NCBI GenBank assembly: GCA_031367435.1
Contig: JANLPV010000204.1
Location: forward strand, 16,457-80,456
Reading direction: 5' to 3'
Source of the DNA: WLMZ01 sp031367435
GTDB lineage: Bacteria; Actinomycetota; Acidimicrobiia; Acidimicrobiales; Ilumatobacteraceae
DNA length: 64,000 nucleotides
In this document: piece after piece, positions 1-9,186 of the stretch
Layout of the letters: each line of letters opens with the position of its first letter
Numbering within the stretch: the stretch's first letter is position 1
Notes under the pieces: model-generated
Databases searched by the model: none
Told to the model about the DNA's origin: nothing
The model's input: only the letters and a program-made list of their open reading frames with translations
Made by a program: the position numbers and the translations under genes

Positions 1-2031
1 ACCCTTCTCCAGTCTCATTGTGTCAATGGCGCGATAACCAACATCGACGATGCCGTACTGGTCTCCGGCGGACCGCAACAATTCGTAGACATGAGCCGCG
101 TACTCGGTCGGAATGTGCAACTCCCAGCCAAGTTCGCCCACATATCCGATGCGCAGCGCGAGCACCGGGGCGGACCCGATGGTGATCTCACGCGCTTGAG
201 AGTATTTGAACACCGCATTGCTGATGTCGTCCTCACACACCGACTGCAACACGTCGCGAGCCAACGGCCCACAAATGTTGATGACAGCTCGCGCCGATGT
301 GAGATCACGCAATACGACCGAGCCATTGTCAGGCGAGTTCGAACGGATCCAACCCATGTCGTGTGCCCCGAACGCCGAACCCGTGACGACATACCAAGCA
401 TCTGGCGCCGTGCGCGCCATGGTGAGATCACACTCGATACCGCCGCGTTCGTTGCAGAGCTGCGTGTACGTGACCGTGCCGACGGGCTTATCCATATCGG
501 CCACCGATAGCCACTGCACCGCAGCGAGCGCACCCGGGCCACTGATTTCGAACTTGGCAAACGACGTCTGGTCGATGAGGCCTACGCGTTCGCGGACAGC
601 GCGATGTTCGGTGCCAACGTGCTCAAACCAATTCGGCTGGGTGAACGACGGCTCGTCGGCGGCGGCAACACCTGTGGGGGCAAACCAGTTTGGTCGCTCC
701 CAACCTCCACGCGAACCAAACACTGCCCCGGCAGCCTTGAGCGTGTCGTGCAGCGGGCTGCGTCGCACCCCACGCGATGTGAGATGTTCCGATCCGGGAG
801 CGGCCAACTTGTAGTGGTGGCCGTACAACTCGACGGCGCGCGGATACATGAAGTGCCTCGTGGTGTGATGGAAGGCGAACCTGCGCACGTCGAGTGACCA
901 CAGGTCGAGTGATGGCCGCCCATCGAGGATCCACTCGGCCATCATCTTGCCGGCGCCACCGCCCGCCGCAATGCCGTAGAGGAAGCCCGTAGCGCAGTAG
1001 AAGTTGTCGAGCTCGGGAGCTTTGCCCATGACGAAATCGGCGTCTGCCGAATAGGGGATGGGGCCGTTAATCAGTGTGCGGATGCCCGCCTGCTCGATCA
1101 CCGGAGTTCGCTTGGCAGCGAGCATCGCCAGTTGCTCGAAGCGGTCATGACTCGGCTCGAGGAGCTGCCTCTTGAACGGTGACGGAATCCCGTCTTGCGC
1201 GAACGCCAACGTGTCGGGCTCGTAGCCACCGATCAGCAAACCCTGACCGTCGGGCTTGTAATACACGAGATGATCGGGATCACGCATCGTCGGCATTCCC
1301 TTGGGCATGTCCGCGATTGGCCCGGTGATCACGTACTGATGCTCGACCGCGAACGCTGGCACGCGCACGCCCGCCATACGGCCAACCTCGAGCCCCCACA
1401 TACCAGCCGCATTGACGACGATCTCGCACTCGATGTCACCGCGATCTGTATGCACCGTTGTCACGCGCCGACCCTCGACCGTGATCGTGTCGACGCGCGT
1501 CTCTTCGAGGATTCGCGCATTGCGCGACCGAGCGCCTTTGGCAATCGCCTGTGTAACACTCGCCGGATCGATATAGCCATCGGTTGGAAGGAAGGCCGCG
1601 GCTAACACATCGGTTGTGGACATCAGCGGGAACAGCTCCTGCGCCCGCTGTGGTGACACGATCTCCATCGGCAATCCAAAACTCTTCGCCATTGTGGTCA
1701 GGCGCTTGAGTTCGAGTACACGGTCGGGCGAGCACGCCAGTCGAAGACTTCCAACCTGATGCCAATCGACGGCTTGGCCGGTCTCGGCTTCCAGACGGTT
1801 GTACAACTCGACGGAATGTTCGAGCATTCGCGTCGTGTTTCGCGACGATCGCAGCTGACCAACTAGCCCGGCAGCGTGCCATGTTGCGCCCTCGGTCAGC
1901 CGATGTTGCTCAAGCAGAACCACATCGGTCTCACCCATGAGCGTGAGGTGATACGCAAGGCTGCACCCAAGAATGCCACCGCCGATAATCACGATTCGCG
2001 CCCGGCCAGGCACCGCTTCTCCGACGCTCAC
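1..2031 (-). CDS. Dimethylglycine/sarcosine dehydrogenase-like flavoprotein with GcvT domain (partial, 3' end outside window)
   Basis: The frame is open from a GTG at 2031 to the window edge (677 codons, no stop seen). The GTG follows a GAGGGGG ribosome site by 4 nt; a nearer-looking ATG at 2035 is followed at once by TGA. Residues 13-22 form a Rossmann dinucleotide site (IVIIGGGILG). A TWHAAGL motif around residue 50 matches the segment carrying the covalent-FAD histidine in mammalian dimethylglycine dehydrogenase. From roughly residue 430 the sequence becomes a GcvT-like folate-binding domain. This two-part build is that of dimethylglycine and sarcosine dehydrogenases, which oxidatively demethylate N-methylglycines and can pass the C1 unit to tetrahydrofolate. 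It diverges from a betaine importer, which suggests betaine breakdown. Exact substrate is not resolved. Confidence 0.85.
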   Translation of the reverse strand, partial: MSVGEAVPGRARIVIIGGGILGCSLAYHLTLMGETDVVLLEQHRLTEGATWHAAGLVGQLRSSRNTTRMLEHSVELYNRLEAETGQAVDWHQVGSLRLACSPDRVLELKRLTTMAKSFGLPMEIVSPQRAQELFPLMSTTDVLAAAFLPTDGYIDPASVTQAIAKGARSRNARILEETRVDTITVEGRRVTTVHTDRGDIECEIVVNAAGMWGLEVGRMAGVRVPAFAVEHQYVITGPIADMPKGMPTMRDPDHLVYYKPDGQGLLIGGYEPDTLAFAQDGIPSPFKRQLLEPSHDRFEQLAMLAAKRTPVIEQAGIRTLINGPIPYSADADFVMGKAPELDNFYCATGFLYGIAAGGGAGKMMAEWILDGRPSLDLWSLDVRRFAFHHTTRHFMYPRAVELYGHHYKLAAPGSEHLTSRGVRRSPLHDTLKAAGAVFGSRGGWERPNWFAPTGVAAADEPSFTQPNWFEHVGTEHRAVRERVGLIDQTSFAKFEISGPGALAAVQWLSVADMDKPVGTVTYTQLCNERGGIECDLTMARTAPDAWYVVTGSAFGAHDMGWIRSNSPDNGSVVLRDLTSARAVINICGPLARDVLQSVCEDDISNAVFKYSQAREITIGSAPVLALRIGYVGELGWELHIPTEYAAHVYELLRSAGDQYGIVDVGYRAIDTMRLEKG

Positions 2032-2162
2032 ACATCCCCCTCAGACCGATAGGTCGTCTCCAGTTCGAACGCGAACGCTAGTTGATGTCGAGCGCGGCGC
2101 ACCGATGAACCCGCGTCGCGGCGACTGTTAGGGTCGCAACCAAAAGTTTGGGGGAACACAAC

Positions 2163-3215
2163 GTGGCAGAGTCGGCAATCTCGGTGAGCGGGATGTGGAA
2201 GGTCTTCGGTCCGCGCGCAGAACGAATCGTTGGCTCGGCCAATGCCGATCTGCCCCGAGGCGAACTCGAAGCCAAGACCGGTTGCGTTGTCGCGATGCGC
2301 GACATCAATATGGAGGTTGCGCCGGGCGAGGTCTTCGTCGTGATGGGCTTGTCGGGAAGTGGCAAGTCGACGCTCGTACGCTGCCTGACGCGACTCATCG
2401 AACCCACCGCCGGTTCGGTCACGATCAGCGGCATCGACGTCACGGCCGCCGATCGCGAACAGCTGCTGCAGGTAAGGCGCCACAAAGTGAGCATGGTCTT
2501 TCAGCACTTCGGCTTGCTTCCCCACCGAACGCTGATCGACAACGTCGCCTTCGGGCTCGAGGTGCAAAAGGTCGATAAAGCGCAGCGCCGCGCACGCGCC
2601 GAGGAGGTACTTGAGCTCGTCGGGCTCGGCGGCCTCGGCATGCGTAAGCCGGATCAGCTCAGCGGCGGCATGCAGCAGCGCGTGGGTCTCGGACGAGCGT
2701 TGGCGACAGACCCCGAGATCTTGTTGTTCGACGAGCCGTTCTCTGCACTCGACCCACTGATCCGACGCGACATGCAAGACGAAGTCATTCGTCTGCGCCG
2801 CGAGGTCAACAAGACGATGGTGTTCATCACGCACGACTTGTCGGAGGCACTCCGTCTGGGTGATCGCATTGCGATCATGCGCGATGGCCGTTTCGTACAG
2901 GTCGGCACTCCCGAGGAAGTCGTCGGCGCGCCCGCTGACGATTACGTTCGTAACTTCGTGCGCGACGTTCCCCGGTCGCACGTCATTGCAGTGGGGTCGG
3001 TGATGTCGCCACCCACCATGGGCGATCATGCCGGCACCGTGAGCTCCACAACGAAGGTTCGCGATGTCGTCGGTCTCGTGACACGCAGCGAACTTCCCGT
3101 GCAGATCGTCGATCACTCCGGCGGCGTCGTTGGCTCCATCGACCGCGTGGCTGTTCTGTCGGTGATCGCGGGCGAAGACTCGCCGCAGCAGCGCACCACC
3201 AGAGCCCAATCGTGA
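2163..3215 (+). CDS. proV: Glycine betaine/proline ABC transporter ATP-binding protein
   Basis: ATPase subunit of an osmoprotectant (betaine/proline-type) importer, 350 aa from the GTG at 2163. That start has GGGGGA seven bases upstream, so I prefer it to a TTG at 2148. Walker A GLSGSGKST lies at about residues 62-70, the signature LSGGMQQR at about 166, and Walker B LLFDEP at about 187. The extended N-terminus with a MWKVFGP motif and a C-terminal extension of about 100 residues that is CBS-like but divergent are typical of ProV/OpuAA. In that family the CBS region tunes transport to ionic strength. Its stop overlaps the proW start (GTGA), so proV-proW are translationally coupled. The 131-bp gap upstream is shared with the divergent demethylating dehydrogenase. 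Confidence 0.93.
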   Translation: MAESAISVSGMWKVFGPRAERIVGSANADLPRGELEAKTGCVVAMRDINMEVAPGEVFVVMGLSGSGKSTLVRCLTRLIEPTAGSVTISGIDVTAADREQLLQVRRHKVSMVFQHFGLLPHRTLIDNVAFGLEVQKVDKAQRRARAEEVLELVGLGGLGMRKPDQLSGGMQQRVGLGRALATDPEILLFDEPFSALDPLIRRDMQDEVIRLRREVNKTMVFITHDLSEALRLGDRIAIMRDGRFVQVGTPEEVVGAPADDYVRNFVRDVPRSHVIAVGSVMSPPTMGDHAGTVSSTTKVRDVVGLVTRSELPVQIVDHSGGVVGSIDRVAVLSVIAGEDSPQQRTTRAQS

Positions 3216-5200
3216 CCATCACAACCCCCGTCGAACCTGCCAAGACCTTCCGCGCGGGCGACCAGATCGCGGTCAGTGTTACGAAGAGTTGGTTGCGCTT
3301 CGCGCTACCCGCATCGGCCCTTGCTGCGCTGGCCGTGATCGGTGCCATCATCGGACATCAGGTTCCGAGTTGGCTCGACGCCCACGTCAAGCCGTGGTTC
3401 GACAGCGTGTACCGCTGGAGTCAGCTCAACAACGGCACCAATTGGGCGTTCCGTGTCGTGTTCCATCCGATTGCAGACGCAATCACATGGGGCAACGACA
3501 AGGTGCTGTGGGCATTACGCACATTGAGATGGCCTGGTGTGCTTGCGCTGATCGCACTGATCGGTGTTCGTACCGGCGGCCGACGCGCGGCCATCACCGG
3601 CGTTGTGGTGTTCTCCGGCTGCGGCGTTCTGGGCTTCTGGGACGACACGTTGATCACCGTCTCGCTGATGCTCGTGGCAGTTCTCATCGCGCTCGTCATC
3701 GGCATCCCACTCGGGATCTGGGCGGGCCTGAGCACTCGCGCTGATCGTGTCATGCGCAGCATTCTCGATACTGCGCAGGTGATGCCCGCGTTCTGTTACC
3801 TACTCCCCCTCGTCGTTGCGTTCGGCATCGGCATTCCGCCCGCGGTCGTTGCTACGGTCATTTATGCGGTGCCTCCAGCGGTGCGTCTCACCAGCCTCGG
3901 TATTCGTAGCGTCGCTGGCACCAGCACCGAGGTCGGTACGTCATTCGGTTGTACCGGCCCGCAGTTGCTCGTCAAAGTTCGGTTGCCGCTCGCTCGACGC
4001 GCGATCCTGCTCGGCATCAACCAGGTCATCATGATGGCGTTTGGCGTGGTGGTCATCAGCGCTCTCGTCGGCACGGGCGGTCTCGGCCAAGACGTGTCCG
4101 ACGGCCTCGCCAAAGTCGATGTCGGGATGGCGTTTGCGCCGGGACTTGCGATCGTGTTTGCAGCTATCACCATCGACCGCATCACGACTGGAGAGCGTTC
4201 GCGCAAGAGAGCCCGCACAACCAGTCCCTCGGCACTGCAGGCCGTGCTCGACAACCCGCGCTCGTCAGCCGTCGCGGCCATTGGCGCAATAGTTGCCATC
4301 GCCGTGGTCGCCAAGCTGCTCAAGCTCAACGACTTCCCAACATCTTGGAATGTCGACGTCGCCACGCCAGTGAACAAGGCTGCAAAGTGGGTGAACGACA
4401 ATTTCAGGAACGGTGTGCCGTTGGTGGGCGGCACGGGCTCGTTCAGCGACTTTTTCGTCATTCACCTCCTCACGCCGATGCGCGATCTCTTTCAAGCGGC
4501 AGCGTGGTGGCTGATCGTTGTCACCTTCGCCGCCATAGGTTGGGCGAGCGGTGGCTGGCGCCTCGGCACAGTGTGCGGTGCGTGCTTCGTCGGCATCGCC
4601 GCGTTACGGGTGTGGGACCTCGCGATGGACACGCTCAGCCAAGTGTTCGTCGCCGTGTTCATCAGCGTCGCGCTGGCCGTGCCAATCGGTATTTGGGCAG
4701 GACGGTCAGATCGTCTCGAGCGCATCTTGCGACCGATGCTCGATGCGGCGCAGGTGATGCCGGCATTCGTGTATCTCGTGCCGGTGATCTTCTTGTTCAA
4801 CGTTGGTCGCGTGCCCGGCGTCATCGCGTCGGTCATCTACGCGATTCCACCCGGCATTCGTTTGACCAGCCTCGGTCTTCGCCAGGTACCGAGTGCTCCT
4901 CGTGAGGCGGCGCTCTCCTTCGGTGCAACATCGCGACAGGAATTGATGAAGGTGCAACTGCCGCTCGCGATGCGTGCGATCATGCTCGCGCTGAACCAGA
5001 CGATCATCATGGTGCTGTCGATGGTGGTCATCGCCGCGTTGATCGGTGGTGGCGGACTCGGACTCGAAACGGTCTACGGGTTACGTAAGGGAGAGATCGG
5101 GCGAGGAATGGCCGGCGGTCTGGCGATCGTCTTGCTGGCCATCGTCCTCGACCGCATCACACAGGCATGGGGAAGCCGTCGCTCAGCTGAGCTACGGTAG
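3212..5200 (+). CDS. proW: Double-domain betaine ABC permease (tandem ProW fusion)
   Basis: A 662-aa membrane protein holding two ProW-type permease modules in one chain. The first spans about residues 60-325 and the second about 400-655, joined by a hydrophilic linker. Each has the QVMPAF(C/V)YL segment after IGIWAG and an EAA-like loop: TEVGTSFGCTGPQLLVKVRLP in the first, PREAALSFGATSRQELMKVQLP in the second. The copies are clearly homologous but diverged, so the duplication is old. Ordinary ProW proteins have one module and work as homodimers; here one polypeptide could supply the whole pore. The start is the GTG that overlaps the proV stop. proX follows after 33 bp. Confidence 0.92.
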   Translation: MTITTPVEPAKTFRAGDQIAVSVTKSWLRFALPASALAALAVIGAIIGHQVPSWLDAHVKPWFDSVYRWSQLNNGTNWAFRVVFHPIADAITWGNDKVLWALRTLRWPGVLALIALIGVRTGGRRAAITGVVVFSGCGVLGFWDDTLITVSLMLVAVLIALVIGIPLGIWAGLSTRADRVMRSILDTAQVMPAFCYLLPLVVAFGIGIPPAVVATVIYAVPPAVRLTSLGIRSVAGTSTEVGTSFGCTGPQLLVKVRLPLARRAILLGINQVIMMAFGVVVISALVGTGGLGQDVSDGLAKVDVGMAFAPGLAIVFAAITIDRITTGERSRKRARTTSPSALQAVLDNPRSSAVAAIGAIVAIAVVAKLLKLNDFPTSWNVDVATPVNKAAKWVNDNFRNGVPLVGGTGSFSDFFVIHLLTPMRDLFQAAAWWLIVVTFAAIGWASGGWRLGTVCGACFVGIAALRVWDLAMDTLSQVFVAVFISVALAVPIGIWAGRSDRLERILRPMLDAAQVMPAFVYLVPVIFLFNVGRVPGVIASVIYAIPPGIRLTSLGLRQVPSAPREAALSFGATSRQELMKVQLPLAMRAIMLALNQTIIMVLSMVVIAALIGGGGLGLETVYGLRKGEIGRGMAGGLAIVLLAIVLDRITQAWGSRRSAELR

Positions 5201-5233
5201 GAAAGATTTGAACGTTCGATACAAGGGGAGAAC

Positions 5234-6220
5234 ATGAGAACACGATTCACAAGGTCGGCCGCGGCGCTGACTCTCGGCGCATTGTTGGCGGTTGCCGCCG
5301 GCTGCGGCAGCAGTACCAAGTCGGGCTCTTCGGGTTCGGCTGGTTCCGGCGCGGCAATCAGCTTGGCTGTCAATCCATGGACCGGATCAGCCGTCAACGC
5401 GAACGTCGCGAAGATCGTCCTCGAGTCCAAGCTGGGCACGAAGACCACATTGGTCGATATCGACGAAAAGGCCACGTGGCCCGGCCTTGATTCGGGCACA
5501 CTCGATGCCGTGCTCGAGGTATGGCCCTCTGGCCATGCCAGTGACTTCCAGACCTACATCACCGACAAGAAGTCAGTGGTAGAGATCGGCAAGCTCGGAC
5601 CGCAGGCAAAAATCGGTTGGTACATCCCCACCGCGCTGCTGAAGGATCACCCGACGCTGGCCACATGGGAGGGCTTCAAGGACCCGGCAACCGCGAAATT
5701 GTTCGCAACTGCTGAATCAGGTGACCTCGGCCAATTCCTGATGGGCGATCCGAGCTACGTCAGCTATGACGAGCAGATCATCAAGAACCTCAACCTTCCC
5801 CTCAAGTTTGTAGTGGCGGGTTCAGAGGCCGCCGAGATCACTGCGATCCAACAAGCGATCAAGGACAACAAGCCGCTGTTGCTGCAGTTCTGGCAGCCGC
5901 ATTGGTTGCAGTCCAAAGTCGACCTCACAGAGGTGAAGCTTCCCGATGTCACCGACGCGTGTATCGCATCGGCAGCGAGCAGCCCAACCGACGGCAAGTA
6001 CGCGTGCGACTACCCCGTTGACGTGCTCTATAAGGCAGCGTCGGCCAAGCTTGAGGCGAAGAACGCCAAGGCATTCGCCTTCCTCTCAAAGCTGCAGCTC
6101 ACGACCGACCAACAGAACACAATTGCGTCATATGTCGACAGCGACAAGATGACTCCTGCCGCTGCGGCGCAGAAGTGGGTCGACGCAAATGCCGCCGTCG
6201 TTGCCGGCTGGCTGAAGTAA
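5234..6220 (+). CDS. proX: Glycine betaine ABC transporter substrate-binding lipoprotein
   Basis: Extracytoplasmic binding protein of 328 aa for the importer encoded just upstream. It begins with a lipoprotein signal: basic start, hydrophobic core, and lipobox VAAGC with the lipidated cysteine at residue 24, followed by a Ser/Gly-rich linker. The mature part has the OpuAC-type opening (AVNPWTGSAVNAN), then a GTLDAVLEVWPSG segment, and aromatic-rich stretches (LLQFWQPHW) of the kind that form the cation-pi cage for quaternary ammonium groups. An AGGGGAG site sits six bases before the ATG. A 16-bp hairpin after the stop probably ends the operon. The ligand could be betaine, choline or proline betaine; sequence alone does not decide. 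Confidence 0.9.
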   Translation: MRTRFTRSAAALTLGALLAVAAGCGSSTKSGSSGSAGSGAAISLAVNPWTGSAVNANVAKIVLESKLGTKTTLVDIDEKATWPGLDSGTLDAVLEVWPSGHASDFQTYITDKKSVVEIGKLGPQAKIGWYIPTALLKDHPTLATWEGFKDPATAKLFATAESGDLGQFLMGDPSYVSYDEQIIKNLNLPLKFVVAGSEAAEITAIQQAIKDNKPLLLQFWQPHWLQSKVDLTEVKLPDVTDACIASAASSPTDGKYACDYPVDVLYKAASAKLEAKNAKAFAFLSKLQLTTDQQNTIASYVDSDKMTPAAAAQKWVDANAAVVAGWLK

Positions 6221-6257
6221 GTCACAGACATCACGCGCGGATCATTCCGCACAGCAC

Positions 6258-6295
6258 ACGATGCCCGCTGGTCGTCATTGACCGGCGGGCATCGT
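6258..6295 (+). terminator. Hairpin terminator after proX
   Basis: A 16-bp stem (one G-U pair) with a 6-nt loop occupies the gap between proX and the next ABC gene. The stem starts ACGATGCCCGC and closes GCGGGCATCGT. No T-run follows, as is common in actinobacterial terminators. It separates the betaine operon from the drug-type ABC exporter. Confidence 0.7.
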
Positions 6296-6355
6296 CGCGT
6301 CCGTCACCCGTGTTCGTCACAGAGCGGCACGTTTTTGGATGCGTAACCGGGCACA

Positions 6356-7408
6356 ATGGCCCCAATGTCTGTCACACCTGCTCATCACGATTTCCCCATC
6401 TACGCCGAGGGGCTCATGCGCCATTTCGGCGACGTCAAAGCCGTCGACGGCGTCGACCTGCAAGTGAATGCCGGTGAGGTGTTTGGTTTTCTCGGGCCAA
6501 ACGGCGCCGGAAAGAGCACCACCGTACGCATGCTCACCACCCTCCTACGACCAACAGCAGGCGTCGCCCGCGTCGCTGGTTTCGACGTCGTGAAAGAAGC
6601 CGATCAGGTTCGTCGCCGGATCGGTGTCGCATTGCAGGACGCGGCGATCGATCCACTGATGACCGGCCACGAACTGCTCGCCTTGCAAGCCGTTCTGTAC
6701 GGCATCCCCAAATCTCACGTGCATAGCCGAAGTCATGAACTGCTTGAACGGGTGGGCCTCACCGGCGCTGCCGACCGACGCGTCGGCACCTACTCCGGCG
6801 GCATGCGTCGTCGCCTCGACCTCGCGTTGTCGCTGATTCATCAGCCCACCGTGTTGTTTCTCGACGAGCCAACCACCGGCCTCGACCCAATGAGCCGGCT
6901 CGCGTTGTGGGAAGAGGTCCGTCGACTCAACGCAGAAGGAACTACGGTGTTGCTCACCACGCAGTACCTCGAAGAAGCCGACCAACTCGCCGACCGCATC
7001 GCGATCATCGACCACGGCAAGATCGTGCGCCAAGGTGAGCCACGCGAGCTCAAAGCGCAGGTCGGGGCACCGACTCTGGTGATCACGGTTCCACCCGGTC
7101 AGCTCGATGCGGCGCGCGAGGTGCTACGAGGGTTCGGCGAGCTCCGTCCAACGTCTGAAGGGTCGCTCGGCGTAGGCCTCACCGCCGGAGCCGAAGCTGT
7201 GCCTGGCGTTGTTCGTGCGCTCGACGAAGCGGGCATGCAGGTGCAGCACCTCGAACTCAACGAGCCGAGCCTCGACGACGTGTTTGCCGAAGCAACCGGC
7301 TACCGGCTCGAAGGGGCCGCCTCCGCCGCCGGTCTTCCCCAAGCCCAGGGCGCTGAGGGTGGCACCGGTAAGCGAGTTCGCAAGCCGCGCAGGGATGCTC
7401 AGCCGTGA
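6356..7408 (+). CDS. DrrA-type ABC transporter ATP-binding protein
   Basis: ATPase of a multidrug or lipid/polyketide exporter, 350 aa. Walker A GPNGAGKST is at residues 47-55, the signature is YSGGMRRRLDLA, Walker B is VLFLDEPTTGLDP, and the H-loop region has TTQYLEEAD. The C-terminal extension of about 90 residues (ending in SLDDVFAEATGYR) is typical of DrrA/daunorubicin-resistance-type ATPases. A second in-frame ATG lies at 6365. The stop overlaps the start of the next gene (GTGA), and two ABC-2 permeases follow, so the exporter is probably one ATPase dimer with a heterodimer of permeases. The cargo is unknown; nearby genes give no biosynthetic cluster. Confidence 0.88.
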   Translation: MAPMSVTPAHHDFPIYAEGLMRHFGDVKAVDGVDLQVNAGEVFGFLGPNGAGKSTTVRMLTTLLRPTAGVARVAGFDVVKEADQVRRRIGVALQDAAIDPLMTGHELLALQAVLYGIPKSHVHSRSHELLERVGLTGAADRRVGTYSGGMRRRLDLALSLIHQPTVLFLDEPTTGLDPMSRLALWEEVRRLNAEGTTVLLTTQYLEEADQLADRIAIIDHGKIVRQGEPRELKAQVGAPTLVITVPPGQLDAAREVLRGFGELRPTSEGSLGVGLTAGAEAVPGVVRALDEAGMQVQHLELNEPSLDDVFAEATGYRLEGAASAAGLPQAQGAEGGTGKRVRKPRRDAQP

Positions 7409-8232
7409 CCGCGACGACCGTTTCGAATCGAAGCGAGTTTGCCCATTCAGCCGAAACGCGTCACCTGTGGTTGCAGACCATGGCCATGTCGAAGCGAAGT
7501 GTTATTGCCATCGTGCGCCAACCAGCGCTCGTCATTCCATCGCTCGTCTTCCCGCTCTTCTTCGCTGCGCTCGGTTCGTCGTCGTTTAGCCGGGCCACGC
7601 ATTTGCCGGGGTTCCCGAAGGTCGATTCGTTTCTTGCGCTCTCGCTTGCGGCCAGCGTGCTGCAGGGGGTGCTGTTCGGCTCGGTCAACGGCGGTGCCGC
7701 GCTCGCCGTTGATATCGAAACCGGTTTTTTCGATCGGTTGTTGGCCTCGCCCACGAGCCGCGTCAGCATCCTCGTCGGTCGACTTGCAGGCAGCGCACTG
7801 TTCGGCGCCGCGCAAGCGTTGTTCTTCACGCTCGTGATGATTGGCTTCGGCGTCAACGTTCGTGCCGGTGTCGGTGGCGTGCTGCTCATCGCCCTCACCG
7901 GAGGTCTGATCGGCATGTCAATTGGCGGATTCATGGCTGCCATGGCCTTGCGCACCGGATCGGCCGAGGCGGTGCAGGGCATCTTCCCGCTGCTGTTCAT
8001 CAGCATGTTCTTCTCATCGGCATTCTTTCCACGCGAAACCATGCAGGGCATCTACCGCACCATTGCCAACTACAACCCGATGTCGCACTTGTATGAAGGC
8101 ATGCGCGATCTCGTCATCCGCGGTTGGTCATTCGAGGCAGTTGCCAAGGCGTTGCTCATTCCCGTCGCCATCGGTTTTGTCTCGATACCACTTGCTCTGC
8201 TCGCCCTGCGCCGAAAGCTGCGTGCCGTATGA
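7405..8232 (+). CDS. ABC-2 type transporter permease (first of pair)
   Basis: A 275-aa integral membrane protein with about six hydrophobic segments, homologous to DrrB-type ABC-2 permeases. The central segment has the family's pattern: DIETGFFDRLLASPTSR before the third helix, and FPLLFISMFFSSAFFPRETM followed by NYNPMSHLYEGMRDL near the C-terminus. The start is a GTG overlapping the ATPase stop, and its own stop overlaps the next permease start (ATGA). That arrangement indicates a coupled three-gene operon making one exporter. Substrate unknown. Confidence 0.88.
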   Translation: MTATTVSNRSEFAHSAETRHLWLQTMAMSKRSVIAIVRQPALVIPSLVFPLFFAALGSSSFSRATHLPGFPKVDSFLALSLAASVLQGVLFGSVNGGAALAVDIETGFFDRLLASPTSRVSILVGRLAGSALFGAAQALFFTLVMIGFGVNVRAGVGGVLLIALTGGLIGMSIGGFMAAMALRTGSAEAVQGIFPLLFISMFFSSAFFPRETMQGIYRTIANYNPMSHLYEGMRDLVIRGWSFEAVAKALLIPVAIGFVSIPLALLALRRKLRAV

Positions 8233-9062
8233 CCGCCTCGATCATGTCCACCGCTCCTGCCACAAAGACGTCGGTGATACGCGCCGCCAAGGGTCTGATG
8301 CTGCGCGGCTTACGCTCAATCACGCGCCTTCCGTCGGCTTTCTTTCCGGCGATGCTGATGCCGATCTTCCAATGCGTGGCGTTCAGCGGCACGTTCTTTG
8401 CGATCACCCAGGTGCCGGGTTTTCCCACCGATCGCTCGATCAACTGGTTCATGCCCCTCGGCGTGCTGATGGGTTCAGCGTTCAGTGGTGTCGGCCTCGG
8501 CTTCAGCCTCATCCGCGATCTTGAAACAGGTTTCTTCGACCGGTTGCGAATGTCGCCAGCACCACGCAATTCGCTCACCCTCGGCCCGCTGCTGACATCG
8601 TGGTTGCGCACGCTCATCGTCGTGACTGCGGTGATGAGTGTGGGCTTCGCCCTCGGCGCGCGACTTTCAGGTGGCCCGCTGGGGGTGCTGGTCCTCTACG
8701 TCGCCGCGCTCGGGATCGCCACGATTGCCACCGGCTGGGGTCTCGGCCTCGCGTACATCTTCAAAGACATGCGCGGCGCGGCGATCATGCAGCTCGGCCT
8801 GTTCATCTCGATGTTCTTGTCCACGGCACAAGCTCCCCTCAGCGTGATGACGGGTTGGCTGCACAGCGTTGCGTCGGTGAATCCGATCACCAACATCCTT
8901 CGGCTGTCACGTCAGGGCTTTCTCAACCGCACCGTCGAGGGCCAGCGCATCGGTGGCACGGTCACATGGCACAACTCATGGCCGGGCCTTCTTGCGATCC
9001 TTGTGTTGTCCACACTCATGCTCGTCTTCGCGCGACGCGGGCTCAACAAACTGGACAAATAG
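8229..9062 (+). CDS. ABC-2 type transporter permease (second of pair)
   Basis: A 277-aa membrane protein and the paralogous partner of the preceding permease. I place the start at the ATG in the ATGA overlap at 8229; the open frame extends further upstream but only inside the previous gene. It shares the RDLETGFFDRLRMSPAPR loop with its partner, and has a late VNPITNILRLSRQGF motif where the partner has NPMSHLYEGMRD. About six hydrophobic segments are visible. Together with the DrrA-type ATPase the two permeases would form a heterodimeric efflux pore. A 124-bp gap without a clear hairpin follows before coxS. Confidence 0.88.
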   Translation: MTASIMSTAPATKTSVIRAAKGLMLRGLRSITRLPSAFFPAMLMPIFQCVAFSGTFFAITQVPGFPTDRSINWFMPLGVLMGSAFSGVGLGFSLIRDLETGFFDRLRMSPAPRNSLTLGPLLTSWLRTLIVVTAVMSVGFALGARLSGGPLGVLVLYVAALGIATIATGWGLGLAYIFKDMRGAAIMQLGLFISMFLSTAQAPLSVMTGWLHSVASVNPITNILRLSRQGFLNRTVEGQRIGGTVTWHNSWPGLLAILVLSTLMLVFARRGLNKLDK

Positions 9063-9186
9063 CGAGCTTTTTCGCAATCTTGCTCTGTCGTATCGCACAG
9101 ACCCCCTCAGATGAGGCATGATTGCAGTCGCCATTGGGGCACGTGGCCCACAACGACTTTGGCTACCGATCGAAGGGGATTGCATC

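Noticed and set aside
2032..2162. Possible glycine riboswitch near the GcvT-containing dehydrogenase
   Set aside because: No tandem aptamer core or typical glycine-aptamer segments are visible in the gap.
2028..3209. 393-codon open frame opposite proV
   Set aside because: It is the mirror of a well-supported ABC ATPase gene; its translation shows no domain and is rich in His/Arg/Asp, as expected of an antisense shadow in G+C-rich DNA.
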